From the NCBI RefSeq assembly GCF_003003285.1, contig NZ_PVTP01000011.1:1-64000 (forward strand): a stretch of 64,000 bases of DNA, in the 5' to 3' direction. This stretch comes from Yoonia maritima. Its GTDB lineage: Bacteria; Pseudomonadota; Alphaproteobacteria; Rhodobacterales; Rhodobacteraceae. Positions 34,807 through 46,404 of this stretch are shown one piece after another. A program made the position numbers and the translations under genes. Every line of letters begins with the position of its first letter. Positions within the stretch are counted from its first letter, which is position 1. The notes under the pieces were generated by a model. The model was given only the letters and a program-made list of their open reading frames with translations. It was not told where the DNA came from and made no database searches.

Positions 34807-35955
34807 ATGGCAAAACGTGACTATTATGAAGTGCTTGGCATCGCTAAAGGTGCCGACGCTGCTGCCATCAAGAAAGCCTATCGCCAAAAGGCGAAAGAGC
34901 TGCACCCTGACCGCAATGCTGACGACCCAACTGCCGAGGCAAAGTTCAAAGAAGCTAACGAAGCTTACGAAGTCCTAAAGGACGAGAACAAAAAAGCTGC
35001 TTATGACCGCTACGGTCATGCTGCGTTTGAAAACGGCATGGGTGGCGGCGGTCAACGTCCGGGTGGCGGCCAAGGTGATTTTGGTAGCGCATTCTCAGAC
35101 GTGTTCGACGATTTGTTTGGCGATTTCATGGGTGGTGGCCGCGGTGGCGGTGGCCGTCGTGGTGGCGCGCAACGCGGGAACGACCTGCGCTATAATCTTC
35201 GGATTAACCTTGAAGACGCCTATGCTGGTCTGAAAAAGACGATCACTGTTCCAACTGCTGTTGGATGTGACTCCTGTAACGGCACCGGTGCCGAAGGTGG
35301 TTCTGAACCCCAGACATGTCCGACATGTGCCGGTATGGGTAAGGTCCGTGCGCAGCAAGGTTTCTTTACCGTCGAACGCACTTGCCCGACATGTTCAGGC
35401 ATGGGCCAAACAATCAAAAACCCGTGCAAATCCTGTCATGGCCAAGGACGTACCGAGAAAGAGAAATCGCTTTCGGTTAACATTCCTGCTGGCGTCGAAA
35501 CTGGCACCCGTATTCGCCTTGCTGGCGAAGGCGAGGCCGGAATGCGTGGCGGTCCAACAGGTGATCTGTACATCTTTATCGAGGTCAACGACCACGCGCT
35601 ATTCGAACGCGAAGCAAGCAACCTGTTCTGTCGGGTTCCTGTTTCAATGGCGACAGCAGCGCTTGGTGGTGAAATCGAAGTACCAACCATCGACGGTGGC
35701 CGTAGCCGTGTGAAGGTTCCAGAAGGTTCACAATCTGGTCGCCAGATGCGCTTGCGTAGCAAAGGTATGCCAGCGCTACGCGGTGGTGGAAACGGCGATA
35801 TGTTCATTGAACTGGCTGTGGAAACACCTGTGAAACTCACTGCGCGCCAGCGCGAAATCTTGAAAGAGTTCGACGAACTTAGCGAAGACAACAACCCGCA
35901 AGGATCTAGCTTCTTTAATTCTGTCAAAAACTTTTGGGATTCTATGAAAGGCTAG
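34807..35955 (+). CDS. dnaJ: co-chaperone DnaJ (Hsp40)
   Basis: 382 residues. The J-domain (1-70) has the HPD triad in [10 protein letters not shown] glycine-rich region follows, then four CxxCxGxG zinc-finger repeats ([32 protein letters not shown]) and the C-terminal substrate-binding domains. It stimulates DnaK ATPase and delivers substrates. AGGGGG lies upstream of ATG. Confidence 0.98.
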   Translation: MAKRDYYEVLGIAKGADAAAIKKAYRQKAKELHPDRNADDPTAEAKFKEANEAYEVLKDENKKAAYDRYGHAAFENGMGGGGQRPGGGQGDFGSAFSDVFDDLFGDFMGGGRGGGGRRGGAQRGNDLRYNLRINLEDAYAGLKKTITVPTAVGCDSCNGTGAEGGSEPQTCPTCAGMGKVRAQQGFFTVERTCPTCSGMGQTIKNPCKSCHGQGRTEKEKSLSVNIPAGVETGTRIRLAGEGEAGMRGGPTGDLYIFIEVNDHALFEREASNLFCRVPVSMATAALGGEIEVPTIDGGRSRVKVPEGSQSGRQMRLRSKGMPALRGGGNGDMFIELAVETPVKLTARQREILKEFDELSEDNNPQGSSFFNSVKNFWDSMKG

Positions 35956-35957
35956 AT

Positions 35958-35989
35958 ATTTGGCCCCGATGATAGCACCGGGGCCAAAT
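35958..35989 (+). terminator. hairpin after dnaJ
   Basis: ATTTGGCCCCG and CGGGGCCAAAT form an 11-base-pair stem with a 10-base loop three bases after the dnaJ stop. The T-tract is poor, so termination is inferred from stem strength. Confidence 0.65.
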
Positions 35990-36009
35990 TCACCGTTCAT
36001 TAACTGATT

Positions 36010-36795
36010 ATGGCAGACACTCGGGGTATGTCCGATTTTGCCGAATCCCGTTCCCTGTTTTCCGAAATCGACGAAATTGTCGAAGCCGTGCCAATGCCAT
36101 CAGGTCGAACACCGTCCTATATGCGCGATCACCGAAAACGACTGCGCGAACGGTTTTTGACAGGCGGCGCAACTGCGGTTCCGGACTATGAACTGCTTGA
36201 GCTCATCCTATTCCGCGCAATCCCGCGTCAGGATGTGAAACCTCTTGCACATGATTTGATCAACACTTTTGGTGACTTCAACCGGGTGCTGTCGGCTCCA
36301 CTACATCAGTTGCGGCAAATCAACGGTGTTGGTGACGCTGTCGCGCTCGAAATCAAAATCGTAGAGGCGACCGCACATCGCCTTGCCCGTGCCAAGGTTA
36401 TGCAAAGGCATGTTGTTTCTAGTTGGGATGCTTTGCTAGATTATTGCCACACCACCATGGCCCACCGAGATACAGAACAGTTTAGGATTCTATTTTTAGA
36501 TACTAAAAACACCGTGATTGGCGATGAAGAACAGGCAAAGGGCACGGTGGATCACGTTCCCGTTTACCCCCGGGAGGTCGTCAAACGCGCCTTAGAGCTA
36601 AATGCTGCCGCTTTGATTTTAGTACACAATCATCCATCAGGCGACCCCACTCCGTCACAGGCTGATATTGAAATGACTGGAAAAATTGACACGGCTGCCA
36701 AAGCGTTGGGTATCACTGTCCACGACCACCTAATCATTGGTAAATCTTGTGAAGTTAGCTTTCGGGCCGAGGGTCTATTTGGTGAAAACTTTTAA
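36010..36795 (+). CDS. radC: RadC-family JAB/MPN protein
   Basis: 261 residues. A helix-hairpin-helix-like N-terminal part ([13 protein letters not shown]) precedes a JAB1/MPN domain with the metal motif [14 protein letters not shown]. The family is widespread and its role in DNA repair is disputed. No strong ribosome site precedes ATG 36010; ATG 36028 is an alternative. The stop overlaps the convergent gene by four bases. Confidence 0.92.
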   Translation: MADTRGMSDFAESRSLFSEIDEIVEAVPMPSGRTPSYMRDHRKRLRERFLTGGATAVPDYELLELILFRAIPRQDVKPLAHDLINTFGDFNRVLSAPLHQLRQINGVGDAVALEIKIVEATAHRLARAKVMQRHVVSSWDALLDYCHTTMAHRDTEQFRILFLDTKNTVIGDEEQAKGTVDHVPVYPREVVKRALELNAAALILVHNHPSGDPTPSQADIEMTGKIDTAAKALGITVHDHLIIGKSCEVSFRAEGLFGENF

Positions 36796-37775
36796 CGAAA
36801 GCCGCCGGTGACGGGTCTCAGGACGTCAGGCAATATAATAAACTGGCCAACGTTGTCACATGATGGCCCTTTGATCGACACGTCTATAGGCGCATTAACT
36901 TGACCAGAAATCACTTGGATTATCTGAACATTCAACACAACACCGCACAGCTCATCAGTTACCATCACCCCCACAGGCATCATAACCGCCATATCAGGGC
37001 GCACTAAACGCGCAGGATAGGTGTAAACCTCTGCCTGATAAGGGATGTCTGCATATCGCGTTCCAAATCGGCTAACAAATCCATGCTGCCCTAAAATCGC
37101 AAAGTTTGGCGTGTGAACAGAGCCAGTCCAGATGTGGCCGACCTCACCAAAGCTGGCACCATCCTCAAGCACATGAAGTTGGAGGTTAGCAAAGCCGCGC
37201 CATTGCAAGACAGTGCGATCATATTGGGGAACCTCGGGCGCATAAAGAGCAACGTGCGCTTGTTCAACATTATTGATAAGTAACGAAATTTTCGCATCTA
37301 CAGATAGTATAGGAAGCGACACAATGGCTCGCCCCTCAGCATTAGTGCGGTTCGAAAAACGCATACCGCTATGGATAAGTGTGAATTCTGTCCGCTTATG
37401 ACAGGGCGCATTGACCGTCAGCCGGGCCATCGCGGCAGGCGCGGCCTGCGCTGACAGTGACACTTTACACGCGTCATCAATCACACGCGTTGCGGAAATC
37501 ATACTCAGCTCCGGCAGCCGTTCTTCCGTGTATTCCTGATTGACCAGCGCAACGGTTTGAACATCGGAAATGTATCCTGTGGACCGACGAGGATTTTCAG
37601 CCACTCCAAAAACAGAATGGGCTTTCCTATTTGTCACAACTGTAACGGGGCGCGGAACCGTAAGCGGCTCTCCAGTATCAGCAACGGGTGCTTCCCCGTA
37701 TTGCACAAAGAATCCAATCCCCAACGCAACTACGAAGGTCCGTAGGACCGTCTTTATCGTTGACATACGGGACAT
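36792..37775 (-). CDS. exported protein of unknown function next to secA
   Basis: 327 residues; I do not recognise a family. A short basic N-terminus and one hydrophobic segment (about 9-25) look like a signal peptide or anchor. The rest is rich in valine, threonine and proline and appears beta-stranded. Four cysteines (C103, C125, C277, C306) could form two disulfides in the periplasm. GGAAG lies five bases before ATG 37775. The gene starts 69 bases after the secA stop on the same strand and may be read from the secA transcript. Nothing in the sequence shows a link to secretion itself. Confidence 0.75.
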   Translation of the reverse strand: MSRMSTIKTVLRTFVVALGIGFFVQYGEAPVADTGEPLTVPRPVTVVTNRKAHSVFGVAENPRRSTGYISDVQTVALVNQEYTEERLPELSMISATRVIDDACKVSLSAQAAPAAMARLTVNAPCHKRTEFTLIHSGMRFSNRTNAEGRAIVSLPILSVDAKISLLINNVEQAHVALYAPEVPQYDRTVLQWRGFANLQLHVLEDGASFGEVGHIWTGSVHTPNFAILGQHGFVSRFGTRYADIPYQAEVYTYPARLVRPDMAVMMPVGVMVTDELCGVVLNVQIIQVISGQVNAPIDVSIKGPSCDNVGQFIILPDVLRPVTGGFR

Positions 37776-37844
37776 TGAAACTTCCGATAACTAATCACTC
37801 TGCAGGTACAATAGCAGCACTTAGCAAAGTGATTAAGCAATAAT

Positions 37845-40532
37845 TCAAGCAATACGCCCGTGGCAATGTTTGAACTTCTTGCCAGACCCGCATGGACAGT
37901 CATCGTTGCGCGATGGGTTACCCCATGTTGTGGGATCTTTTTCGTCAAACCCTTCGCGTACTTGTCCAGCGACTGCTGCAGCGGCTTGTTGCGCTGCCAT
38001 AGCCTGTTGCTGCTGACGTGCCTGCGCCACCATTTCTTCTTGCTCTTCTTTCGACATGGGGCGAATACGAGACAGCTGTTTAGTTACATCTGTGCGCAAT
38101 CCATCAAGCAAGCTTTCGAACAATTGAAAGCCTTCGGTTTTATACTCGTTCAATGGATCACGTTGCGCGTACCCACGAAAACCTACGACTGACCGCAGGT
38201 GGTTCAAAGTGAGCAGATGCTCGCGCCACTTACTGTCAATAGTTTGCAGCAAGAACTGTTTTTCAACACGGCGCATGGTGTCCGCACCGAATGCATCGGT
38301 CTTTTCACCCATGTATTTATCGCAGGCATTTTCGAGCCGTTCAATAATGTCGCCATCATCAACGCCTTCTTCTGCCGCCCATTCAACGATTGGCAACTCA
38401 AGCCCAAAATTTTCTTTCACAGCCTCGGCTAAACCCGCAGCGTCCCATTGATCAGCATAGCTTTTGGGAGGGATGTAATCAGTTACCAAGTCGTCGATCA
38501 CTTGGTCGCGCATATCTTTGACGATTTCGGAAAGGTCAGTTGCTTCCATGATTTCGCGGCGCTGCGAAAAGATCACCTTGCGCTGGTCGTTCATCACATC
38601 GTCGTATTTCAACAACTGCTTACGCGTGTCAAAGTTACGTGCTTCGACTTTGGCCTGTGCACGTTCCAGCGACTTGTTCACCCAAGGGTGAACGATCGCT
38701 TCGCCGTCTTTCATACCCAGCCCAGACAGCACCTTATCAAGCCGTTCTGATCCGAAAATTCGCATCAAATCATCTTCGAGCGATAGAAAGAACGATGAAC
38801 GGCCCGGGTCACCTTGTCGGCCAGAACGACCACGTAGTTGGTTATCAATACGGCGGCTTTCGTGACGTTCAGTAGCCAGAACAAATAGACCACCAGCGTC
38901 TTTTACGGCCTGCTCATCGGTATCATGTGCAGCTTCGATCTCTGCTCGGATTGTCGCGTGGTCACCATCGGGGTTCGCCTCAATGGCCTCCATGATTGAA
39001 AACTCTACGTTACCGCCCAGCTTAATATCTGTACCGCGACCCGCCATGTTAGTAGCGATTGTCACAGCGTTCAGACGACCCGCGTCAGCAACAATTTGAG
39101 CTTCTTGTTCGTGCTGGCGTGCGTTGAGAACGTTAAACTTAATCCCTTCCGCCTGAAGTAGACGCGCAAGGTGCTCTGACTTTTCGATAGAGGTTGTACC
39201 AACAAGGATCGGTTGCCCAGTTGCGTGGGCCTCTTTGATCTCTTTGACGACGCCTTCGAATTTTTCTTTGGCGGTGCGGTAAACCTGATCGTGATCATCG
39301 ACACGCGCGATTGGACGGTTGGTCGGAACTTCGACAACACCCAGGCCATAGATTTCCATGAATTCTTCGGCTTCAGTGGTCGCAGTACCCGTCATTCCGC
39401 CCAGTTTTTCATAAAGCCGGAAATAGTTTTGGAATGTAACAGACGCGAGCGTCACGTTTTCGGGCTTGATCGCGACGTTTTCTTTGGCTTCGATCGCCTG
39501 ATGCAGGCCATCGGACAGACGACGACCGTCCATCATACGGCCGGTGAATTCATCAATCAGAACGACCTGATCATTGCGTACGATATAGTTGTCGTCTTTG
39601 ACGAATAACTTGTGCGCCTTTAGCGCTTGGTTCACGTGGTGAACCAATGTCGCGCTTTCAGGATCGTACAGCGTCTGACCTTCGGACAGTAGGCCCAATT
39701 CTACTAGCCGTGCTTCGAGGAAATCATTACCTTCCTCGGTGAAAGTCGCCTGCTTGGTTTTTTCATCCAGCGTAAAGTGCTCGTCCTGAACTTCGGGGAT
39801 CACCTTATCGATGGTCGCATACATTTCACTACGATCTTCGGCAGGACCAGAGATAATCAGCGGTGTCCGCGCTTCGTCGATCAGAATACTATCGACCTCA
39901 TCCACAATCGCGAAATTGTGAGGGCGCTGGTACATCTGAGACAGCTCAGATTTCATATTATCGCGTAGGTAATCAAAGCCCAGTTCATTGTTCGTGGCAT
40001 AGGTCACGTCGCACGAGTAGGCATTTTTCTTTTCAGGGTCTGGCTGATTGGGAACCACAACACCCGTCGTCAGACCTAGGGCGGTATAAACACGGCTCAT
40101 CCATTCCGCGTCACGACTGGCAAGATAGTCGTTCACAGTAACGATATGTACGCCTTTGCCTGTCAGTGCGTTCAGATAGGCCGGGAACGTCGCAACAAGG
40201 GTTTTACCCTCACCGGTTTTCATCTCTGAAATGTTGCCTTGGTGCAGGAAGATGCCGCCCATCAATTGTGTATCAAAGGCCCGCAGCCCCAATGCCCGCT
40301 TGGCAGCTTCGCGACAGTTCGCAAATGCTTCGGGCAACAGCGCATCAAGGGTTTCACCGCCCATCGCACGCTTGGCAAGCTCTTCGGTCTTTGCCTTGAT
40401 GCCTTCGTCAGAAAGCGCCTCAAATTCGGGCTCTAGCGCGTTAATCTTTCCGACCAGTGGGCGGACAGCTTTTACTTTGCGGTCGTTCGGTGTGCCAAAC
40501 ACCTTTTTGGCAATCGTTCCGATACCCAGCAT
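37845..40532 (-). CDS. secA: preprotein translocase ATPase SecA
   Basis: 895 residues, full length. It drives unfolded preproteins through SecYEG. The Walker A-type GEGKTLVA, the [13 protein letters not shown]alker B region and [10 protein letters not shown] are present. The C-terminal tail ends in a zinc- and SecB-binding [13 protein letters not shown] motif. ATG 40532 has GGAG about six bases upstream and starts the conserved [10 protein letters not shown]; a frame open to 40688 has no family similarity. It is divergent from the parvulin gene. Confidence 0.97.
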   Translation of the reverse strand: MLGIGTIAKKVFGTPNDRKVKAVRPLVGKINALEPEFEALSDEGIKAKTEELAKRAMGGETLDALLPEAFANCREAAKRALGLRAFDTQLMGGIFLHQGNISEMKTGEGKTLVATFPAYLNALTGKGVHIVTVNDYLASRDAEWMSRVYTALGLTTGVVVPNQPDPEKKNAYSCDVTYATNNELGFDYLRDNMKSELSQMYQRPHNFAIVDEVDSILIDEARTPLIISGPAEDRSEMYATIDKVIPEVQDEHFTLDEKTKQATFTEEGNDFLEARLVELGLLSEGQTLYDPESATLVHHVNQALKAHKLFVKDDNYIVRNDQVVLIDEFTGRMMDGRRLSDGLHQAIEAKENVAIKPENVTLASVTFQNYFRLYEKLGGMTGTATTEAEEFMEIYGLGVVEVPTNRPIARVDDHDQVYRTAKEKFEGVVKEIKEAHATGQPILVGTTSIEKSEHLARLLQAEGIKFNVLNARQHEQEAQIVADAGRLNAVTIATNMAGRGTDIKLGGNVEFSIMEAIEANPDGDHATIRAEIEAAHDTDEQAVKDAGGLFVLATERHESRRIDNQLRGRSGRQGDPGRSSFFLSLEDDLMRIFGSERLDKVLSGLGMKDGEAIVHPWVNKSLERAQAKVEARNFDTRKQLLKYDDVMNDQRKVIFSQRREIMEATDLSEIVKDMRDQVIDDLVTDYIPPKSYADQWDAAGLAEAVKENFGLELPIVEWAAEEGVDDGDIIERLENACDKYMGEKTDAFGADTMRRVEKQFLLQTIDSKWREHLLTLNHLRSVVGFRGYAQRDPLNEYKTEGFQLFESLLDGLRTDVTKQLSRIRPMSKEEQEEMVAQARQQQQAMAAQQAAAAVAGQVREGFDEKDPTTWGNPSRNDDCPCGSGKKFKHCHGRIA

Positions 40533-40715
40533 ATTCACTCCGGCGGCGCATCCGCGCCTGTCTGACATCAATTTGAGACGAGGTCGCTTGTAGGCCCGTG
40601 ATTGGCCACATACAAAGGGCCGAGACCAGCCCCGTCGAGGCATCTTAGGGATGTAAGGGGCCGGATATGCAGTGTCAACGCCACGCACCCGCGTGGGTCA
40701 TTAAGGGATCGATTT

Positions 40716-41561
40716 ATGCTGAAACATGTTACATTTTTGGGTGCATCTGCACTGACATTATCTTTGTCTAGCGCCGCCTTCGCCCAAGACGACGTAACAG
40801 CCGGTACAGTCATCGCAACTGTCGGCGAAACTGAAATCACACTGGGCGAACTGTTGATCGCGCGCACCCAACTGCCCGAACAATACGCAACACTTCCTAA
40901 CGAAATGCTGTTCGAAGGTCTTGTGGATCAGTTAGTGCAACAGCAGCTTCTTGCAGATGCTATCGAAGACGTCCCAGCGCGGGTTACCTATTCTTTGCAA
41001 AACGAAGAACGCACTCTGCTCGCTGGTGAAGTTATCACGAACATCGCAGAAAACTCTGTCACGCCGGAAATGATCCAAGCCGCATATGACGAACGCTTTG
41101 CCGATGCAGAAGAAGTACCCGAATTTCACGGCGCGCATTTGCTAACTGAAACACAAGAAGAAGCCGCAGCAGCAAAAACACGCATCGACAAAGGTGAAGA
41201 ATTCGCCGACGTTGCACGCGATGTTTCAACCGGTCCAACTGGTCCAAACGGTGGTGATCTGGGTTGGTTTGGCCCGGGCGCAATGGTTCCAGAATTCGAA
41301 ACAGCCATTAGCAACCTTGAAGTTGGCGGCGTTTCAGAACCATTTGAAACCCAGTTTGGCTGGCACGTCGCGACACTTATCGAACAACGTGTGCAGGCTC
41401 TACCAACGTTGGAAGAAATGACGCCACAGTTAACTAGCGAATTGCAAGAAGCCGCTATTACAGCTTATCTGGATGAACTGACTGCGGGTCAGGATATCGT
41501 TAAACCTGAAGCTGACCAATTCGATCCAGAAATCATCGGTCGCTTCGAATTGCTGGACTAA
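40716..41561 (+). CDS. periplasmic parvulin-type peptidyl-prolyl isomerase
   Basis: 281 residues. A signal peptide ends at AAFA (about residue 23). A SurA-like N-terminal helical part and a PpiC/rotamase domain follow (about 133-235), with GGDLGWFGPGAMVPEFE and the FGWHVATLIE end. It probably helps outer-membrane or periplasmic proteins fold after Sec export, which fits divergence from secA. ATG 40716 has AAGGGA seven bases upstream; the open frame before it has no signal peptide. Confidence 0.92.
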   Translation: MLKHVTFLGASALTLSLSSAAFAQDDVTAGTVIATVGETEITLGELLIARTQLPEQYATLPNEMLFEGLVDQLVQQQLLADAIEDVPARVTYSLQNEERTLLAGEVITNIAENSVTPEMIQAAYDERFADAEEVPEFHGAHLLTETQEEAAAAKTRIDKGEEFADVARDVSTGPTGPNGGDLGWFGPGAMVPEFETAISNLEVGGVSEPFETQFGWHVATLIEQRVQALPTLEEMTPQLTSELQEAAITAYLDELTAGQDIVKPEADQFDPEIIGRFELLD

Positions 41562-41565
41562 ACAC

Positions 41566-42780
41566 ATGGCTGTTTCACCACTTGCACCTGAACGGTTTCC
41601 GGAACTTCCGGAAATCGATGGCGTCACCTTTGCATCTGCGGCTGCGGGGGTGCGCTATGCGGGCCGAACGGATGTAATGCTAGCATGCCTGACTGTGGGT
41701 TCTGCCGTTGCAGGCGTGTTCACTCGCTCGGCGACACGATCAGCAAACGTACTTGATTGCCAATCAAAGCTAGGCAGCGACCCAACTGGCGCCGCAGCGA
41801 TCATCGTCAATTCTGGAAACTCAAACGCGTTCACGGGCAAACACGGTGATGGCAGCGTTTCTGCGATCTGTACTGCTGTCGCGGATGAGCTAAAGATCGA
41901 ACCAAGTCGCGTCTTTACCGCGTCGACAGGTGTAATTGGTGAACGCCTTCCTCACGAACGGATCACATCCAAAGTAAGCGAACTGGTCGCCAACCAAAGC
42001 CCTTCCAAGATCGAAGAGGCCGCCCGCGCGATCATGACCACGGATACCTTCCCCAAAGGTGCCACAGCGACAGTGATGGTCGATGGGAAACCCGTTAAGA
42101 TCGCTGGTATCGCAAAAGGGTCAGGAATGATCGCGCCTGATATGGCGACGATGCTTGTCTACATCTTTACGGATGCCAATATCAGTCAACCAGACCTGCA
42201 AAAGATCATCAGCACGCAAAACGACAGGACGTTCAACTGCATCACAGTTGATAGCGATACATCGACGTCAGACAGTCTTGTCGCTGCTGCCACTGGTGCA
42301 TCGGGTATTGATGTCACCGGAAACGATGCATTCGCTGATGCCATGCACGGCGTCATGCTGGATCTTGCACACCAAGTCGTCCGTGACGGCGAAGGCGCGA
42401 CCAAGTTCGTGACGGTTGACGTGACAGGTGCAGCCGATGATACGGATGCGCGCAAGGTAGCTATGTCGATTGCCAACTCTCCGCTGGTGAAAACGGCGAT
42501 TGCTGGCGAAGATGCCAACTGGGGTCGGATTGTCATGGCTGTTGGTAAATCTGGTGCCGCGGCAGATCGCGACCTGCTGAGCATTCGGTTTGGTGACATA
42601 CTTGTTGCAGAAAATGGCTGGCGTTCGCCCGACTACTCTGAAGAAGTCGCAAGCGCGTATATGAAGAACCAAGAACTAACGATCAGTGTTGATCTGGGGC
42701 TAGGTTCCGGCAAATCGACCGTTTGGACCTGTGATTTGACCCATGGTTACATCGACATCAACGCGGATTACCGGTCTTGA
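41566..42780 (+). CDS. argJ: bifunctional glutamate N-acetyltransferase / amino-acid acetyltransferase
   Basis: 404 residues. It recycles the acetyl group from N-acetylornithine to glutamate in arginine synthesis and may also use acetyl-CoA. The precursor cleaves itself at GMIAPDMATMLVY, freeing the catalytic threonine (about residue 195). IVNSGNSNAFTG and the C-terminal DLTHGYIDINADYRS are conserved. It starts four bases after the isomerase stop and overlaps mutT. Confidence 0.96.
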   Translation: MAVSPLAPERFPELPEIDGVTFASAAAGVRYAGRTDVMLACLTVGSAVAGVFTRSATRSANVLDCQSKLGSDPTGAAAIIVNSGNSNAFTGKHGDGSVSAICTAVADELKIEPSRVFTASTGVIGERLPHERITSKVSELVANQSPSKIEEAARAIMTTDTFPKGATATVMVDGKPVKIAGIAKGSGMIAPDMATMLVYIFTDANISQPDLQKIISTQNDRTFNCITVDSDTSTSDSLVAAATGASGIDVTGNDAFADAMHGVMLDLAHQVVRDGEGATKFVTVDVTGAADDTDARKVAMSIANSPLVKTAIAGEDANWGRIVMAVGKSGAAADRDLLSIRFGDILVAENGWRSPDYSEEVASAYMKNQELTISVDLGLGSGKSTVWTCDLTHGYIDINADYRS

Positions 42781-43175
42781 AGACTGTTCTTGTTTCCGCT
42801 GTCGCACTGATTGACCCCGACGGGCGTGTGCTGCTTGCACAGCGCCCCGAGGGCAAATCGATGGCAGGCCTATGGGAATTCCCGGGCGGCAAAATCGAGG
42901 CTGGCGAAACCCCAGAAGCTGCGCTTATCCGTGAACTTAAAGAAGAGTTAGGCATCGACACTTGGGCGTCATGTCTCGCCCCGCTCACTTTCGCAAGCCA
43001 CAGCTATGATGATTTTCATTTACTCATGCCGCTGTTTGCCTGCCGCAAATGGGAAGGCACGCCACGGGCACGCGAAGGTCAGACGCTGAAATGGGTGCGC
43101 CCAAATGAATTGCGCGACTATCCTATGCCAGCGGCAGATATTCCGCTGATACCAATCCTTCGAGATTGGCTATAA
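42777..43175 (+). CDS. mutT: 8-oxo-dGTP diphosphatase MutT (Nudix)
   Basis: 132 residues. It hydrolyses oxidised dGTP to prevent A:T to C:G transversions. A complete Nudix box runs from GGKIEAGETPEAA to RELKEELGI. LLAQRPEGKSMAGLWEFPG and the C-terminal region fit MutT. The start is TTG and overlaps the argJ stop (TTGA). A two-way terminator follows. Confidence 0.92.
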   Translation: MKTVLVSAVALIDPDGRVLLAQRPEGKSMAGLWEFPGGKIEAGETPEAALIRELKEELGIDTWASCLAPLTFASHSYDDFHLLMPLFACRKWEGTPRAREGQTLKWVRPNELRDYPMPAADIPLIPILRDWL

Positions 43176-43198
43176 ATTCAAACAGTTAAATAAAAAAC

Positions 43199-43230
43199 AA
43201 AGGGCGGCCCAATTCGGACCGCCCTTTTTA
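43199..43230. terminator. bidirectional terminator between mutT and infB
   Basis: AAAGGGCGG and CCGCCCTTT form a 9-base-pair stem with T-rich sequence on both strands beyond it. It can end both the argJ-mutT transcript and the convergent infB operon. Confidence 0.85.
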
Positions 43231-43247
43231 TTTCTATGTAACGCTTA

Positions 43248-45746
43248 TTACAGGTTACGTTCGACTTCTTCACGTTCGAAGATTTCGATCACGTCATCTG
43301 GACGGATATCGTCGTAGTTTTCGAACGCCATACCGCATTCTTGACCAGACTGAACTTCTGCAACTTCGTCTTTAAAGCGCTTCAGCGTCTTCAGCGTACC
43401 TTCGTGGATAACCACGTTGTCGCGTAGCAGGCGTACGCCTGCAGAACGACGAGCCACACCTTCGGTGACGATACAACCAGCAACCTTGCCGACGTTGGAC
43501 ACCTTGAAGACTTCTTTGATTGCAGCGTAACCGATGAATTTCTCGCGAATTTCGGCGGACAGCAGGCCAGATGCCGCTTTCTTCACGTCGTCTACAAGAT
43601 CGTAGATGACTGAATAGTAGCGAATTTCGATGCCCTTCTGGTTGGCAGTGTTACGCGCCGATGTATTGGCACGTACGTTAAAGCCAAACACTGGTGCGCC
43701 AGACGCTTCGGCAAGACCGATATCTGTTTCAGTGATCGCACCAACGCCGGAATGCAGAACGCGGACGCGGACTTCATCGTTACCGATTTTTTCCATCGCC
43801 TGAACGATCGCTTCGGCAGAACCTTGAACGTCGGCCTTAACAACAATCGGCAACTCGCTGACGTTTTCGTCGGCTTTGGCGTTCGCCATAAGCTGCTCAA
43901 GCGTCGTAGCTGCACCAGCTGCTGCACGTTTTTCTTTGGCCGCTTTTTCACGGTATTCCGCGATTTCACGTGCCTGCGCATCAGTGTCGACAACGTTCAG
44001 AACGTCACCAGCTTCAGGTGTACCATTCAGACCAAGCACCTCAACAGGAACCGCTGGACCAGCTTCGGTTACACGCTCGCCTTTGTCGTTAATCAACGCA
44101 CGCACTTTACCGTACTGCTCACCCACAACAAAGATGTCACCTTGGCGCAGCGTACCGTTCTGGATCAAAACAGTCGCAACGGGACCGCGACCAACATCAA
44201 GTTGAGCTTCGATCACAGCACCTTCGGCAGCGCGATCAGGGTTCGCTTTCAGTTCCAAGATTTCCGCCTGAAGCGCAATCGCTTCGAGCAAAGTATCAAG
44301 GCCCTGACCCGTCATTGCTGAGACTTCAACATCCTGCACATCGCCGGACATTTTTTCAACGATGACCTCGTGCTGCAACAGATCGGTGCGCACTTTGTCA
44401 GCATTTGCTGCAGGCTTATCAATCTTGTTGATCGCGACGATCATTGGGACCTTTGCGGCCTTAGCGTGGTTAATCGCTTCGATGGTTTGCGGCATAACCG
44501 CATCATCAGCAGCAACAACCAGAACAACGATATCCGTGACCTGTGCACCGCGCGAACGCATCGACGTAAAGGCAGCGTGACCCGGTGTATCCAAGAACGA
44601 CAGAACAGCACCGCTGTCTGTAGTGACCTGATAAGCACCAATGTGCTGTGTGATCCCGCCAGCTTCGCCAGCAACCACTTTCGCGTTACGGATCGCATCA
44701 AGAAGCGACGTTTTACCGTGGTCAACGTGACCCATGATCGTGATGATCGGCGGACGTGATTGCAGATCTTTTGGATCGTCGTCAATTTTAGTGATCACGT
44801 CTTCGACGTCAGCGTCAGAAACACGGACCACTTTGTGGCCGAATTCTTCGATGATCAATTCAGCCGTATCAGCGTCGATTGTTTGGTTTTGCGTCGCCAT
44901 GATGCCGTTTGTCATCAATGCCTTAACGACATCAGCAACACGTTCGGACATACGGTTCGCCAATTCAGAAACGGTGATCGCTTCTGGCAGGGCAACGTCG
45001 CGGAATACCTTTTCACGCTCAGCAGAGACACCCATCGCCTTGGCGCGGGCGCGATCTTGCTTGCGCTTCATTGCAGCCATGGAACGCTGACGACCACCTT
45101 CGCGGCCAGCTGTCGCGTTGTTCAACGTCAGTTTGCCGGAACGGCGACCATCGTTGGCGCCACCACGGCCTGGCTTTGCTTTTGTTGCTTTATCACGGCC
45201 GGAAGGATCACGGTCTGTTTTACGTGGCGCAGAAGATGGGCGCGTAACAGCTGTTTCACCAGGAACCGCCGCCGCGTCAGGTGCGGCTGGCGCAGGTGCA
45301 GCGGCTTTCGCCTTCGCTTTTGCAGCTTCTACACGCTTACGCTCTTCTTCTTCGGCTTTCGCCTTTGCGCGTTCTTCACGGGCGCGATCTTCAGCTTCTT
45401 TTGCTTCGATCTCTGCACGACGTGCTTCACGCTCTGCTGCACGGGCCTTTTCTTCGGCTTCGCGCTTCGCTTGTTCTTCGGCTTCGCGGGCTTTCGCCAT
45501 CGCAAGCGCCTTCATCCGGCGTTCCAGCTCGACATCCGAAATGCCTGCGGGCCGTTTTGAAGGGTCGCCACCAATCGGGCCTGAACCACCAGATGGCTTG
45601 GCCGTGCCGGGCTTTGGCACCACAACGCGTTTACGTTTGGTTTCCACCACGACGTTCTTGGTCCGCCCATGGCTAAAGCTTTGCTTCACGTTGCTTGGAC
45701 GCGAACCACCGAGACCGAGTGTCTTTTTACCGTCGTTATCGCTCAT
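43248..45746 (-). CDS. infB: translation initiation factor IF-2
   Basis: 832 residues. A long charged N-terminal part, rich in Glu/Ala/Arg/Lys repeats (about 70-170), precedes an IF2-N domain and the GTPase domain ([12 protein letters not shown] near residue 338, [15 protein letters not shown]). Beta-barrel domains and the initiator-tRNA-binding C-terminus follow. It delivers fMet-tRNA to the 30S subunit. Its start overlaps the ylxR-type gene stop by four bases. It is the last gene of the rimP-nusA operon. Confidence 0.97.
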   Translation of the reverse strand: MSDNDGKKTLGLGGSRPSNVKQSFSHGRTKNVVVETKRKRVVVPKPGTAKPSGGSGPIGGDPSKRPAGISDVELERRMKALAMAKAREAEEQAKREAEEKARAAEREARRAEIEAKEAEDRAREERAKAKAEEEERKRVEAAKAKAKAAAPAPAAPDAAAVPGETAVTRPSSAPRKTDRDPSGRDKATKAKPGRGGANDGRRSGKLTLNNATAGREGGRQRSMAAMKRKQDRARAKAMGVSAEREKVFRDVALPEAITVSELANRMSERVADVVKALMTNGIMATQNQTIDADTAELIIEEFGHKVVRVSDADVEDVITKIDDDPKDLQSRPPIITIMGHVDHGKTSLLDAIRNAKVVAGEAGGITQHIGAYQVTTDSGAVLSFLDTPGHAAFTSMRSRGAQVTDIVVLVVAADDAVMPQTIEAINHAKAAKVPMIVAINKIDKPAANADKVRTDLLQHEVIVEKMSGDVQDVEVSAMTGQGLDTLLEAIALQAEILELKANPDRAAEGAVIEAQLDVGRGPVATVLIQNGTLRQGDIFVVGEQYGKVRALINDKGERVTEAGPAVPVEVLGLNGTPEAGDVLNVVDTDAQAREIAEYREKAAKEKRAAAGAATTLEQLMANAKADENVSELPIVVKADVQGSAEAIVQAMEKIGNDEVRVRVLHSGVGAITETDIGLAEASGAPVFGFNVRANTSARNTANQKGIEIRYYSVIYDLVDDVKKAASGLLSAEIREKFIGYAAIKEVFKVSNVGKVAGCIVTEGVARRSAGVRLLRDNVVIHEGTLKTLKRFKDEVAEVQSGQECGMAFENYDDIRPDDVIEIFEREEVERNL

Positions 45747-46378
45747 TTAGCTTCTTTATCCTTCCCGGAGGCCGTATCGCCACCGTCCACTTCGCGCAAG
45801 CCACGTAGCTTTGTGGCTTCGTCTACAACACGATTGCTGAGTCCGCCAGTCGCAAGCGCGCCATGTATCACACTTTGCCGCCCAAAAGCCAAACCCAATT
45901 CTTCAGCAGTAAAACAGCCAAAATATCGGGCACCTTCGGGCGTCCACAATTTCGCCTTGCCGCGTTCGGACCCATCAGAAGCCTGAACCAAGACGCGGAC
46001 CCGCTCGCCACCGGCGAGCCAACCCTTTACCTTTTCAAATCCACAAACCGCACGGCCCGCTTTACGGGCCATTGCGATCATATCTACCGTATGACGTGCA
46101 AGCTGACGCTCAACTTCAACCGCCAAACCGTCGGGCACGGTGACCGGCTGTTTGGCAGAACGGGAAAACTGTCCCCTTGTTGCCGCTTCCAATGCTTCAC
46201 GCGTTGAAGACACATACATGCCGCGGCCGGGTAGTTTTCCCAACACATCGGGATAAACTTGGTTGTCAGGACCCACAACGAACCGGATAAGCCCAGCTTT
46301 TGGCTGCGCCTCTCCGGTGACGATGCACTTACGTGTCGCCTCGTCGTCTTTTAGTTTGTTGTGGCCACCACGTGCCAT
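45743..46378 (-). CDS. YlxR (DUF448) plus L7Ae-like RNA-binding protein
   Basis: 211 residues. The N-terminal YlxR fold has [17 protein letters not shown] and PGRGMYV (the family form is GRGAYV). The C-terminal part (about 95-190) looks like an L7Ae/L30e RNA-binding domain ([18 protein letters not shown]). Such fusions sit between nusA and infB in alphaproteobacteria and are thought to act on RNA or ribosomes. AAGGGG lies before ATG. It starts 26 bases after the nusA stop. Confidence 0.88.
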   Translation of the reverse strand: MARGGHNKLKDDEATRKCIVTGEAQPKAGLIRFVVGPDNQVYPDVLGKLPGRGMYVSSTREALEAATRGQFSRSAKQPVTVPDGLAVEVERQLARHTVDMIAMARKAGRAVCGFEKVKGWLAGGERVRVLVQASDGSERGKAKLWTPEGARYFGCFTAEELGLAFGRQSVIHGALATGGLSNRVVDEATKLRGLREVDGGDTASGKDKEAK

Positions 46379-46404
46379 ATATTATCCCCTTAAAAGGCCT
46401 AAAT

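Noticed and set aside
40533..40688. 52-residue N-terminal extension of SecA
   Set aside because: SecA starts with the conserved MLGIG at 40532, with GGAG upstream; the extension is not SecA-like.
44760..45750. Long open frames on the plus strand opposite infB (up to 266 codons)
   Set aside because: They mirror the codon bias of the charged N-terminal half of IF-2, are low-complexity, and have no family similarity or ribosome site.
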